Source: Bacillus shivajii
GTDB taxonomy: Bacteria; Bacillota; Bacilli; Bacillales; Salisediminibacteriaceae
Assembly (NCBI RefSeq): GCF_020519665.1
Contig: NZ_CP084703.1
Location: 2,356,001-2,420,000, forward strand
Direction of reading: 5' to 3'
Length of the DNA stretch: 64,000 nt
Below, piece by piece: positions 38,025-47,011 of the stretch. Within the stretch, counting starts at the first letter, position 1. Every line of letters begins with the position of its first letter. The position numbers and the translations under genes are program-made. The notes under the pieces are model-generated. The model worked only from the letters and a program-made list of their open reading frames with translations, searched no databases and had not been told where the DNA came from.

Positions 38025-39575
38025 ATGATTCATTATCGAAAGATATTGGAATTGCACGATGAGGGGATCAGCCTTAGGGGCATTACCGCAAGTACAGGTA
38101 ACTCTCGTCAAAAAGTAACAGAGGTAATTAACCTAGCCGAAAAAAAGGGTTTGGTTTGTCCGTTAGAGGAAGAAATGACGGATAAATGGATTGAGGAGTT
38201 TCTTTTTCCAGAGAAAACATTAGAAGCTTCAGGCCGGCAACCATTGAACTTTGATTATATTCATGAAGAGTTGGCCAAGCCTAATGTGACACTTTCACTT
38301 CTTCATCATGAGTATGAAGCTGAATGTCGAGCGAATCAAAAGATTCCTTATTCGTACCGGAGTTTCTTGCGTCACTATAGTAGGTACGCAGACAAGTATA
38401 AAGCTACATTGCGTATACGCAGAAAACCAGGCGAGATAATGGAAGTTGATTGGGCAGGGTCCACAGCCTTCATCATTGATAGAGATACTGGGGAGAAGGT
38501 TAAAACGTATGTTTTCGTTGCGACACTACCGTGTAGTCAATTCTCCTATGCGGAAGCAACCTTATCGATGGATTCACAGTCATGGATTACTGCTCACAAT
38601 AATGCGTATAAGTATTTTGGAGGCTCTACGCAAATTGTAGTACCAGACAATCTTAAAACGAGTGTGACAAAACATACCACTCGTGAATTGATTTTAAATC
38701 CTACTTATAGGGAAATGGCTGACTACTACAATACGGTTGTAATGCCTGCACGGGTTCGTACCCCAAAAGATAAGGCAAGTGTTGAAGGGTCTGTTGGAGT
38801 TATCTCTACATGGATTATCGCAGCATTAAGAAATACACATTGTTTTAGTATTGATGAATTGAACGAGGAAGTTCGGAAGAAATTAGATGAATTTAATCAG
38901 CGTCCTTTTACTAGAAAAAAAGGATCTCGTTTATCAGCATTTGAAGAAGAGGAGAAATTTGCCCTTTCTCCCCTTCCAGTTGCACCATATAAAATGTCTG
39001 AATGGAAAAAAACAAAAGTACGTCCTGATTATCATCTTTCCATCGAGAGCATGTTTTATTCTGTACCCTACGAATATATTAATCGAGAAGTAGAGGTGAA
39101 GCTTTCAGATCACCTCGTTGAAGTCTTTTTCAATCATATGCGTGTGGCATCACATAAACGATTATACGGGAAGTTTGGACAATCTTCCACCATTCGTGAT
39201 CACATGCCTGATAATCATAAGTTATACGTGGATCAAACGCCAGAGGCTGCAATGGAATGGGCTGAAACTATCGGAGCATCAACCTTGAGCGTCATACGCT
39301 ATCTTTTAGATACTTCACAAAATGAAAAACAGGCATTACAGTCCATATTTTCATTGAAAAAGGCTGAGCGCCGTTACACTAAATATGAAATTGAACGTGC
39401 ATGTAAAATGGTCATTTCTATGACTAAAAGACCAACGGTCAAAAGTATTCAAACGATTTTAAAGAACAATAAAAAAAATGATGCCGAGCAAGAATTGAAA
39501 CGCCAAACAGATATCAGCAAAAATAATCATGGCTTCACGCGAGGAGCTTCTTACTACGGGGGAACGGGTAAATGA
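38025..39575 (+). CDS. istA: IS21-family transposase IstA
   Basis: Encodes 516 residues. An N-terminal helix-turn-helix (about residues 8-40) is followed by an rve-type DDE domain: MEVDWAG and VVPDNLKT supply the two Asp, KASVEGSVG the Glu. ATG 38025 with GGAGGT upstream; the frame is open from 37992 but those codons lack a site. Cuts and joins the IS ends with help from IstB. Confidence 0.93.
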   Translation: MIHYRKILELHDEGISLRGITASTGNSRQKVTEVINLAEKKGLVCPLEEEMTDKWIEEFLFPEKTLEASGRQPLNFDYIHEELAKPNVTLSLLHHEYEAECRANQKIPYSYRSFLRHYSRYADKYKATLRIRRKPGEIMEVDWAGSTAFIIDRDTGEKVKTYVFVATLPCSQFSYAEATLSMDSQSWITAHNNAYKYFGGSTQIVVPDNLKTSVTKHTTRELILNPTYREMADYYNTVVMPARVRTPKDKASVEGSVGVISTWIIAALRNTHCFSIDELNEEVRKKLDEFNQRPFTRKKGSRLSAFEEEEKFALSPLPVAPYKMSEWKKTKVRPDYHLSIESMFYSVPYEYINREVEVKLSDHLVEVFFNHMRVASHKRLYGKFGQSSTIRDHMPDNHKLYVDQTPEAAMEWAETIGASTLSVIRYLLDTSQNEKQALQSIFSLKKAERRYTKYEIERACKMVISMTKRPTVKSIQTILKNNKKNDAEQELKRQTDISKNNHGFTRGASYYGGTGK

Positions 39576-40321
39576 TGAATGAACAAACACTAACTAAATT
39601 ACACGAAATGAAATTAAGCGGAATGGCGGAAGCTTATAAGGAACAATCATCAAATAAAGAATTTCAAAAGATGAGTTTCGAAGAACGTTTTAGTTTACTC
39701 GTCGATTTAGAACATTCCCGTCGTAAGAGTAATAAGCTCCAACGCTTGATTAAGACAGCAACTTTTTTGAATTCAAATGCATGTATTGAAGATTTGGAAT
39801 ATCATGAAGATCGAAGACTAGATAAAGATTTGATATTAAAACTGGCCGGCTGCACCTATATCCAAAGCAGTCACAACATCATATTGAAAGGACCTACTGG
39901 TTCCGGTAAAACATTTTTGGCAACGGCTTTTGGAGTATCTGCTTGTCGCCAATTTTATAATGTTAAATACATTCGCTTACCGGAATTATTGGATGAACTG
40001 TCTCTCGCAAAATTAGCCGCAGACGGCAGCTACCGGAAATTGATCAAAAAATATAAGAAAGTAGATTTACTCATCCTTGATGAATGGTTACTGACAGACC
40101 TATCAACGGATGAAGCAGCAATCCTATTAGAAATTACAGAATCTCGTCATAAAGCTGCTTCGACGATTTTCTGTTCACAAATTGACCCTAGTGGATGGCA
40201 TATAAAGTTAGGGAATGAAACAATTGCGGAAGCAATTCTTGATCGTATTATCCATGACTCCTATCAAATTCTGATAGACGGAGATGTTTCTATGCGTGAG
40301 CGTCATGGATTAGGTGGGTAA
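39572..40321 (+). CDS. istB: IS21-family helper ATPase IstB
   Basis: Encodes 249 residues. AAA+ ATPase related to DnaC: Walker A GPTGSGKT at about residue 109, Walker B LLILDEW at about residue 168. Overlaps the istA stop by ATGA, so translational coupling is expected. Target selection is its known role in the family. Confidence 0.94.
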   Translation: MMNEQTLTKLHEMKLSGMAEAYKEQSSNKEFQKMSFEERFSLLVDLEHSRRKSNKLQRLIKTATFLNSNACIEDLEYHEDRRLDKDLILKLAGCTYIQSSHNIILKGPTGSGKTFLATAFGVSACRQFYNVKYIRLPELLDELSLAKLAADGSYRKLIKKYKKVDLLILDEWLLTDLSTDEAAILLEITESRHKAASTIFCSQIDPSGWHIKLGNETIAEAILDRIIHDSYQILIDGDVSMRERHGLGG

Positions 40322-40328
40322 GTTGAAG

Positions 40329-40541
40329 ATGGCGACTCTAACGAGAAAGGAACTGCGAAAGATAGAAGAATACTATTATTGGAGTGGATACAAAGCCTGG
40401 TATCCATTTCCTAAAGAACTAAAAGCAGAGCTTTTGAGTGTCTATAGTGAGGAGCCTTTTCCTCAAACTTGGACGGAGGAGGATATTTGGCAGGGTTCCA
40501 GAAAAGTGATCAAGAACTACTTCGATAACAAATCTAACTAA
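40329..40541 (+). CDS. Third small gene of the IS21-type element
   Basis: Encodes 70 residues from ATG 40329; a GTG at 40314 overlapping istB is an alternative. Charged and aromatic (MATLTRKELRKIEEYYYWS; PFPKELKAELLSVY). It lies inside the IS borders between istB and the terminator. Most IS21 elements have only istA and istB, so this is an accessory passenger or helper; function unknown. Confidence 0.65.
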   Translation: MATLTRKELRKIEEYYYWSGYKAWYPFPKELKAELLSVYSEEPFPQTWTEEDIWQGSRKVIKNYFDNKSN

Positions 40542-40549
40542 TTGAACGT

Positions 40550-40597
40550 AAAAAAGTCCTACAAGATTATTAAAATGTTAATCTGTAGGGCTTTTTT
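40550..40597 (+). terminator. Terminator at the end of the IS genes
   Basis: AAAAAAGTCCTACAAGATTA pairs with TTAATCTGTAGGGCTTTTTT, a long stem with T-run, inside the IS. Confidence 0.8.
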
Positions 40598-40693
40598 ATT
40601 CAATGGTAAACACGTTGGCGTTGTGTGGTAATATCCTTGTCATTCGGTGGTAAAAAACATGGCGAGAGTGGTACATTCTAGTGGCCGTAATCA

Positions 40694-40759
40694 ATTATTA
40701 GTTAAATTACATCCAGTCAATAAAAGTCCTGTTAGTAAAATAAAAATAAGTACTCTCAC
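40694..40759 (-). pseudogene. N-terminal part (signal and lipobox) of the split lipoprotein gene
   Basis: GTG at 40759 with TGGAGG about 7 bp upstream starts 22 codons: a hydrophobic signal ending in LLTGC, then NLTNN. The reading continues in frame at 37860 once the IS and one ATTAT copy are removed. As it stands, translation stops at once in the IS end. Confidence 0.85.
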
Positions 40760-40867
40760 CTTTTCAGCCTCCATTACCTCTAATCATGTCGATTTAACGT
40801 TAACACTAATTCCCTCTTATTTGGGGTTAAAATGTAAAAAGAGCGTCTCCACTTGTTGCAGAAAATT

Positions 40868-40962
40868 CCCCTTTAGTTTAACATCTTTCTCCAGATAACT
40901 GGCACAAAAAATGAGCTGCAACATTGCAACTCGAAATTTTACTAACGCTACCCGATAGTTTA
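40868..40962 (+). repeat. Spacer repeat R3 (about 95 bp)
   Basis: CCCTTTAGTTTAAC, GGCACAAAAAATGAG, GAGCTGCAACATTGCAACTC, TTTTACTAACGC, then CCCGATAGTTTAAGTG, so the unit is bounded on both sides by a TTTAGTTTAA-like motif. It lies on the 3' side of the MFS gene. Confidence 0.8.
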
Positions 40963-41064
40963 AGTGTAATTTTTCAAAAAGTTTATGTCTTTTTTATGTT
41001 CCTTTTGGTATTTTACTCATGTTTAGTTATATTCTCTTGTAGGAATATCCAGGGATGATAGTAA

Positions 41065-41105
41065 AAGAGCGGGCACCAAAAGCTAGGCTTTTGGAACACC
41101 CTCTT
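41065..41105 (-). terminator. Terminator of the MFS gene 41115-42350
   Basis: A 19-base arm ending CCAAAAGC pairs with GCTTTTGG...CCCTCTT with a few mismatches; a TTTT run follows on the minus strand. Confidence 0.7.
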
Positions 41106-41114
41106 AAAATTTTA

Positions 41115-42350
41115 TTAGAAATCATTAAATTCAACAGGTTTTAGGTCTTCTAGTTTTTTACTTCCTTTTTTAAAAGATATTGATATTATAGTGGCAACTA
41201 AAAGTAAAAACATGCAAAAAGCAAGGGGGAATTCTGGAGCAATAGCCTCAGCTAATCCTCCTGAAAAAAGATTCCCACTTATTGCTACTACTCCGGATAA
41301 CAAAATACCACCAGCACCAATACGAGCTAAGTAGTTATCAGGTGTTACTGCTTGTCTTGCCGTCCCGTTAACAATAAACGCCATTGAAAGAGCACCGTCA
41401 AAAAGAAACATTCCAAGCATGATTATTGGAAGATTACTTGCTAAAAGTATTAGAAGTAATCCAATACTGGAAACTATCATTAAGCCAGCATATAAGCATT
41501 TCCATTTATAGCAACTTAATTTGTTCATCAGTAAAACACCAATAATATTTCCAACCCCAGCTGCCGATAAAACCATTCCTATTTGCCATTCACTAAAGTG
41601 CAGAGTCTGACTTGTATAAATAATAATGGTAAGTGTCACAGCTGTTGTAGTAAAGTTTAAAATTCCATGATGAAGTGTAATAAATGATTGATAGTGATTA
41701 CCAATTAAATACTTAAAACTCTTAATTGATGAAATATAAGTCTTCTTTGTTGATTGTTTCCTTGTACTTATTGTCTTGTCTTCTTTGAATGATAAAAATA
41801 AAATCCCCAAAAAAGAAATAAAATATGTGAATGCATCTACTGTTAAAACAGCTGCAACTCCAAAACTTGATAAGACAATTCCCGCTAACACGGGTCCAAT
41901 AAAAGTGCTAAACGCATCGGCTCCTTCAAAATAACTGTGTGCATTTATTAACCGTTTTCTCCCAACCACACCAGGAACCATTGCTCCAAAGGCTACTCTA
42001 AAAAATAAACCTGTAGCACCTAAAACAAATAACCCTCCTGCTAGAATCCATATATTTAACTGATCTAACCAAACAAAGAATACTATTAATGCCATTGTTG
42101 TAAAACTAATGGCTTCTGCTGACAACGCAATTAGTTTTTTAGATTTCCCCTCCACCCAAGTACCAACTGGAAGAGACATTATAACAGGTGCAACTTGAGA
42201 ACAGACAACCACTAATGCAGCTTGCCATGCTGAACCTGTTAATTGGAGAACAATTAATGGAATAGCTATCTCGCTAAAACGATTCCCAAATATAGTAGCA
42301 AGCTGCCCAAACCACATTATTACAAAATTTTTATTTTTAAATAAATTCAT
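41115..42350 (-). CDS. MFS efflux-type transporter
   Basis: Encodes 411 residues with about 12 membrane segments. The N-terminus FKNKNFVIMWFGQLATIFGN resembles macrolide-efflux (MefA-like) and related drug exporters of the major facilitator superfamily. Substrate unknown. ATG 42350 with GGATGGGG upstream; the frame is open to 42362. A single-gene unit of the accessory region. Confidence 0.85.
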   Translation of the reverse strand: MNLFKNKNFVIMWFGQLATIFGNRFSEIAIPLIVLQLTGSAWQAALVVVCSQVAPVIMSLPVGTWVEGKSKKLIALSAEAISFTTMALIVFFVWLDQLNIWILAGGLFVLGATGLFFRVAFGAMVPGVVGRKRLINAHSYFEGADAFSTFIGPVLAGIVLSSFGVAAVLTVDAFTYFISFLGILFLSFKEDKTISTRKQSTKKTYISSIKSFKYLIGNHYQSFITLHHGILNFTTTAVTLTIIIYTSQTLHFSEWQIGMVLSAAGVGNIIGVLLMNKLSCYKWKCLYAGLMIVSSIGLLLILLASNLPIIMLGMFLFDGALSMAFIVNGTARQAVTPDNYLARIGAGGILLSGVVAISGNLFSGGLAEAIAPEFPLAFCMFLLLVATIISISFKKGSKKLEDLKPVEFNDF

Positions 42351-42562
42351 TAAAAACCCCATCCTGTTTTATATTTCAGTTTATAAGATAGGATTTTTAC
42401 ATTGGACTTCTCCCCTTTGTGTTACACTATAATCCTTTCAACGTCATAATGCCTTACATATAATTTTCAAATGATAAAAAGTTAATTTCATGTTAGCTAG
42501 TCATCTTTATTTGCTAATTTGGCATCTGGTCATGTTCTACTTCATTAAAATATTTTTGATTT

Positions 42563-42738
42563 TAAAAAGATAAAACAAAGGATATAAATAATAAAGATGC
42601 CTCTAATAAAAATGAGATACGAACACCCCATAAGTCAGTCAAAATACCAATTAGTAATACAGAACTACCATATGTAACTAAGTACAGTGCGTATTGTGCA
42701 CTATAAACTTTTGGCAATTCTTTTTTGGTCACTTCATC
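42563..42738 (-). pseudogene. Remnant of an MFS transporter C-terminus
   Basis: About 58 codons on the minus strand read ELPKVYSAQYALYLVTYGSS, then two hydrophobic stretches including TDLWGVRISFLL, and stop at 42563. It has the look of the last membrane segments of an MFS protein, with no start or N-terminal part. It fills much of the gap between the MFS gene and the acetyltransferase gene. Confidence 0.55.
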
Positions 42739-42788
42739 CCGATAAATAACTCATTTTTCCCTAATAGGGCATTAGCGAAGATTACCGT

Positions 42789-43241
42789 CTATACTTTTAA
42801 TAGTAAAATAACTTCACTTTCCTCTAACAACTCGCCTGTGTTTACGAATCCAAGTGACTCATAGAATCGAAGTGCCGAATAATTATCTGGCTCTGTTGAA
42901 AGGCCAATATAATGACAGTCCTCATTCCTTTTGAGCATATCTATGACTTGTTGCAATGCCTCTTTCCCGTATCCCTTTCTTTGATAAGAAACATCAATCA
43001 TAAACCTAGGAATCCAATACTTTCTCTCATCAATCTCGTTTGGATCATTTTCCGTCATCACAAAACCTATAACTTCCTCATCCAAATGTATTGCATATGG
43101 TGTAAAATGGGGATCTACTTTAGACTCTGCAATGGAATAAACATTAGGAGCAATTCGATCAACTTGATCCTCCGTTAACTTTAGTTTTAGGCATTTATAC
43201 ATATTTTTCATCGTTAATTCCTGAATTGATATTTGAGCCAT
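42789..43241 (-). CDS. GNAT acetyltransferase, BltD/spermidine-acetyltransferase-like
   Basis: Encodes 150 residues. RFMIDVSYQRKGYGKEALQQ is the acetyl-CoA binding motif A; ALRFYESLGF is motif B. Overall layout resembles B. subtilis BltD, a polyamine acetyltransferase encoded next to an MFS pump. An MFS remnant lies directly downstream here. ATG 43241 chosen for better spacing to AGGAG; another ATG is at 43247. Confidence 0.85.
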   Translation of the reverse strand: MAQISIQELTMKNMYKCLKLKLTEDQVDRIAPNVYSIAESKVDPHFTPYAIHLDEEVIGFVMTENDPNEIDERKYWIPRFMIDVSYQRKGYGKEALQQVIDMLKRNEDCHYIGLSTEPDNYSALRFYESLGFVNTGELLEESEVILLLKV

Positions 43242-43544
43242 AAACATTCTCCTCTAGGTAACATTTACTACGTATATTCTATATATTTTTTATAAGTCCT
43301 GCTCCGAATAAATAAACACACTGGAATACCCTATCGGGTTTACTCCAGAGGTGAAAAATAGAAAAACTCAAGAAAATTCACAAGCTAAATCACACAACTT
43401 TCACAACCGAAATCACAGTATTAATCGCATTTTATAATGATACGAAGAACATATTCTTATCTTAGATTCATTATTTTCATATTTGCTTGTGTAACTAAAG
43501 CTCTCCATTAGTGTAAGTAGAAAAATTCACAAACTTCACTTTTG

Positions 43545-43997
43545 TCAACTTACACTGTTTGTATTTTTAAAATATTGTGTTGCACTAATTACTGCAATTA
43601 ATCCTACAAATAGAGGTGTAAAGTATGCAAATGAATAAAGAACAAAAACGTTCAATTGTGTATCGCTACCAATATGATTTCCAATCAACAAACTTGACAC
43701 AGAAATCGCCAAAACCAAAAACGGTAAAAGGTAGCGATTTATCTGTTTAATTTTTATAAACATAGAGGAAAATCCAATGACTAGAAATAAAACTGAACCA
43801 AGAAGAGTAGCGTTCCACATAATAATCCAAAATTGTTCTGAAACCCATCCAGCAATTAAACTAAACCAGATAGCCAAGGAACTCAGGGTAATTAATAAAT
43901 TTACATAAGACAACTTTTTCTTTTTTTGATACAAAAAAAGCATAGGACCTATTAGTAAGCACAATATTGAAAGCCCGACCAAAGTGAACTCCTCCAT
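43545..43997 (-). CDS. Five-segment membrane protein, unknown
   Basis: Encodes 150 residues, nearly all hydrophobic, with about five membrane segments and a basic loop QKKKKLSYVN after the first. No family recognised. A single-gene unit; a TTAGTTTAA-type motif lies 30 bp upstream of its start (44024) and a TTAGTGTAA variant downstream (43493). A hairpin at 43318-43346 (TGGAATACCC with GGGTTTACTCCA) lies further downstream. Confidence 0.65.
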   Translation of the reverse strand: MEEFTLVGLSILCLLIGPMLFLYQKKKKLSYVNLLITLSSLAIWFSLIAGWVSEQFWIIMWNATLLGSVLFLVIGFSSMFIKIKQINRYLLPFLVLAISVSSLLIGNHIGSDTQLNVFVLYSFAYFTPLFVGLIAVISATQYFKNTNSVS

Positions 43998-44304
43998 TTC
44001 TTGCTATTCCTTCTTAACTCAATCTCCCCTTTAGTTTAAGTGAAGAGATTCACAATCCGACTAAGTTCTAACAAAATTTTAACATATATAACCATTTTCT
44101 TGTTTAGTTAAAATAGAATGTTTGCTGCGCTCAATCGTCTGGTACGAAACAAATCATTGGGGGTGTATGTCTTGAATCCATGCTTCTAGCTTAATGCTAA
44201 CGATAAAATAACCTTTAGCTTAATTTCATATGACTTCCCACAACTTCAATTATCCTCTTTTGGAAACCTCCCCGTCTGCACTCCCATTAGTTGCCGAGGA
44301 AAAT

Positions 44305-44805
44305 TCAGTTTAATGATCTAACTACTTTATGGAAGTCTTCCTCATCTATTCCTACAGCTCGTATATGATAAAAAGGATAATTATCAATCTGAGACCGTGG
44401 TACTGATGGAATGAACATAAAACTTAATCTATGTATCTTCTCTCTATCTTCATATTCTCCAACATAATTACCTATTTCTCTATACGAAAGCTTTGGAAAT
44501 TTTTCATATGGGTCCTCACCTGTCTCAGTAAACTCTAAGAATCTTTCTGTATCAATCCCCCTGGCAAATTGCCTCTGACTAAATTCAATAAATGTTGTTT
44601 CTTCAGTATCCTGGTAATTTAGGAATAAACGATCGTCTTCCAAAGTAACTTCAACTAATTCTAACTTTGAAGGTATATAGCTCGGTAAAAGTACATCATA
44701 GTCTAACTCCTCAGTTGCTTGTTTAATTAAATCATCATTGTTTGAACACCCTATTATCAAAATTAAGAAAGTTAATGAACTTAGCATATATAATTTATTT
44801 ATCAT
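44305..44805 (-). CDS. Predicted lipoprotein, 166 residues
   Basis: ATG 44805. The signal ends LIIGC (Cys20). The mature part starts with acidic residues and VLLPSYIPSKLELVEVTLED, a pattern shared by DUF4367-type outer-surface proteins, but this is a loose likeness. Single-gene unit of the accessory region. The 307-bp gap 43998-44304 holds only spacer motifs. Confidence 0.7.
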   Translation of the reverse strand: MINKLYMLSSLTFLILIIGCSNNDDLIKQATEELDYDVLLPSYIPSKLELVEVTLEDDRLFLNYQDTEETTFIEFSQRQFARGIDTERFLEFTETGEDPYEKFPKLSYREIGNYVGEYEDREKIHRLSFMFIPSVPRSQIDNYPFYHIRAVGIDEEDFHKVVRSLN

Positions 44806-44956
44806 TACGTCCTCCCTATTTATTAAGCTCTTATCTACGTTGGTTCATCAACAATAGCGACAGCTTATTATGCCAACGAACTCTAACAGTTGAAGAATCT
44901 ATTTATTTTTCATACTAACACTTTTACGCTCATTTCTAGATCTATTAATTTGTTTT

Positions 44957-45079
44957 CTAATAAAGTATATTTTTATTTATAGATTTATTTGTATACTGAA
45001 AAATGGTATAAATTAAATATATGGGTATTTCAATCACAGCAACAAGAGTGATAAAAATAATAAGCCACTTTATAAACAT
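44957..45079 (-). CDS. Possible 40-residue membrane peptide
   Basis: ATG 45079 starts a frame with one long hydrophobic segment (IKWLIIFITLVAVIEIPIYL) and a polar tail, stopping at 44957. No clear ribosome-binding site before this ATG; AAAGGAGAG lies about 35 bp further up. The rest of the gap 44806-45173 shows nothing else. Confidence 0.3.
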   Translation of the reverse strand: MFIKWLIIFITLVAVIEIPIYLIYTIFQYTNKSINKNILY

Positions 45080-45173
45080 TTCAACTATAATTTCAAATGA
45101 GAACTCTCCTTTTGTTGCCCAGTTATTTCTCCTTTTTCAATTGGCCATCACGCATATAGCTTATAATTTCAAT

Positions 45174-45842
45174 TCAAAAATCAAGCTTTAAAAGTTTTCT
45201 TACAAAATAATCAAAGTTTGGATATTTAGCATGTTCAACTGCTTTTTTGAGGTCTATGTGTAAAAGTAATTTATCCATCAGAAGGCGATAGTAAGCATAA
45301 GTAGAGGATTGTTCAGAAGAAATAATGTTCACAATATCCTCATTCGACAACTCTAACATAGTATCCTCAAATTGATTTGCAGCATAAAGAGCAAACCCTT
45401 CAAAAAACCATCGAGGACCCATTTGTTCTTCATTTCTATCGAGAATACGAATGTGAAGTTCATGAGCCATTTCATGTGCAAGCAATTTTTCATATGCATG
45501 ATCTTCTTGCCCAACCTTATAATTCTCAGCATATATTTCCTCTGTTACAATCAGTAAAATACCATCCGCAATAACAGCTGAAAAACTCTGGGGAAGGTCA
45601 ATATCGCTATCATATCTAAAAGCAATTTTAACATCCTTATCAAATTGTTCTTTTGTTTCATATACACGAACCTCCTTTATCAAAGGTTGCGAAATATGGT
45701 CGCTCCATTGATGATTAAAAGCGAAGTTAGATATTCTTTTTTGCGCATTAGTTATCATTTTTTCATACCAATTGCGTCTTTTTTCTTCTGTGATCGGGAG
45801 TGCAAGTGGTATGTCAAAAATACTGTTTTTTCGATTAACCAT
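45174..45842 (-). CDS. Gluzincin-like metallopeptidase homologue
   Basis: Encodes 222 residues. LLAHEMAHELHIR near residue 140 is HExxH, and WFFEGFALYAA about 24 residues on supplies a third ligand Glu in the manner of gluzincins. No signal peptide. ATG 45842 with GAGGTG upstream; the frame is open to 45893. Substrate unknown. One of two adjacent HExxH proteins in the accessory region. Confidence 0.7.
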   Translation of the reverse strand: MVNRKNSIFDIPLALPITEEKRRNWYEKMITNAQKRISNFAFNHQWSDHISQPLIKEVRVYETKEQFDKDVKIAFRYDSDIDLPQSFSAVIADGILLIVTEEIYAENYKVGQEDHAYEKLLAHEMAHELHIRILDRNEEQMGPRWFFEGFALYAANQFEDTMLELSNEDIVNIISSEQSSTYAYYRLLMDKLLLHIDLKKAVEHAKYPNFDYFVRKLLKLDF

Positions 45843-46159
45843 GAATAATACACCTCTTTCTTCAAATTGACGTACATAAAAAAGTAAACTCATTTATTAG
45901 CCATTTTTCGAAAAGTAAAGACAATGACTAAAATTATTAAAGCTCCGATCGAACCTAAAATCAGTTCAGAAAAACCTACATACCATTCTCCCTTCGGCAA
46001 GAAGAGCCTAATTTAGTTTGAAATAACCTTTAACTGACCTATTAGTTAAGATTGTATTATTAGTGCTCTATTTGTTCTACCACCTCCAGCACCAAACCAT
46101 ATCAAACTAGCGACGGATATTTTCTAGACACCACTAAAGCAAAAACATATAATAGGTCG

Positions 46160-47011
46160 TTAGTTTAATAACTTGGGATATGCTTCTCGTAAATAATTTG
46201 GTATATCACCTTCTTGAATTCTCGCTATTTGCCTAAATGTTTTTCCTTTCTCCAACAAGAAATTGACAAGTTGCCAGCCCACAAAGTATACCTCTCTATC
46301 ATTGTTTGTTGTGCCAGTTCCAAAAGTAAATTTATTTATAACTTCAGGTGAGGAATCATTTAGATAAGGAAAAATTCCTTTTATAATTTTTTCTTTCATT
46401 AATTTACAAGAGTCTAACCAACCCTTTTTATGTTCAATATAATGTCCAACTGGCTCTCCAGGAACAATATGTTTACTCACTTGAGTAGCTAACCCTTCTT
46501 GTAATATTGTTGAAGCAATGGTTCTTTCCCATTCTCCTGTAAATCTAGCAATCTTTGAATGAACAATATGTGTTAACTCGTGAGCCAGGATAATATTTGA
46601 TTCTCCACATTCAATTGGAAGGCACAATGCTAATCTTTCTTTGTCATATTGAGCTACAAAAGCATTATTTTCAAATCCTCCTACAAAATAAATAACAACA
46701 ATGTTTATTTGTTCCTTACATCCTAATAAAGTTTTAACCTCTGTTAAATAGTTTTCGATTTCATTAGGGTTTGGTTTCCACTCATTTATGTAAGTAATCT
46801 TTTGACCATATTTTTCCCAAGCATCATCTAATAAATTTCTTGCATGTATCTCTCCTTCTTTACCAGGAGGTACTGCTGCAAAGTTATAGAGTTCTTTCCA
46901 TAACTCCCACCTTGTTTCATTATCTGAACATTCTAGTTGGGCTCTTTTATAAAAATTTAAAAACATAGGTACTAGATTTTTTAACTCAATGTTATCCAAA
47001 TTGTTTTCCAC
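46160..47011 (-). CDS. DUF2268-like zinc metallopeptidase homologue
   Basis: Encodes up to 283 residues. ILAHELTHIVH at about residue 142 is HExxH, and ILQEGLATQ about 25 residues later the likely third ligand. The pattern resembles DUF2268-type predicted Zn-dependent proteases. The start is GTG 47011, with AAAAGGG directly before it; a TTG ten codons' distance away may be better placed. Last gene before the rRNA operon. Confidence 0.7.
   Translation of the reverse strand: MENNLDNIELKNLVPMFLNFYKRAQLECSDNETRWELWKELYNFAAVPPGKEGEIHARNLLDDAWEKYGQKITYINEWKPNPNEIENYLTEVKTLLGCKEQINIVVIYFVGGFENNAFVAQYDKERLALCLPIECGESNIILAHELTHIVHSKIARFTGEWERTIASTILQEGLATQVSKHIVPGEPVGHYIEHKKGWLDSCKLMKEKIIKGIFPYLNDSSPEVINKFTFGTGTTNNDREVYFVGWQLVNFLLEKGKTFRQIARIQEGDIPNYLREAYPKLLN

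Larger units (their letters stand above)
37866..40693 (+). mobile_element. IS21-family insertion sequence, 2,828 bp, with 5-bp target duplication
   Basis: Ends are TGATTACAGCCA (left) and TGGCCGTAATCA (right), inverted repeats with one mismatch; further in, both ends carry TGTACCAC and several more TACCAC-type repeats, typical of multiple terminal repeats in IS21 elements. ATTAT lies at 37861-37865 and 40694-40698. Contents: istA, istB overlapping by 4 bp, a third small gene and a terminator. Both genes look intact. The exact fit of the host gene after removal confirms the borders. Confidence 0.9.

Noticed and set aside
36424-47011. Anti-phage defence island
   Set aside because: Mixed accessory genes, but none of the nuclease, helicase, reverse transcriptase, STAND or TIR-type defence components is recognisable.
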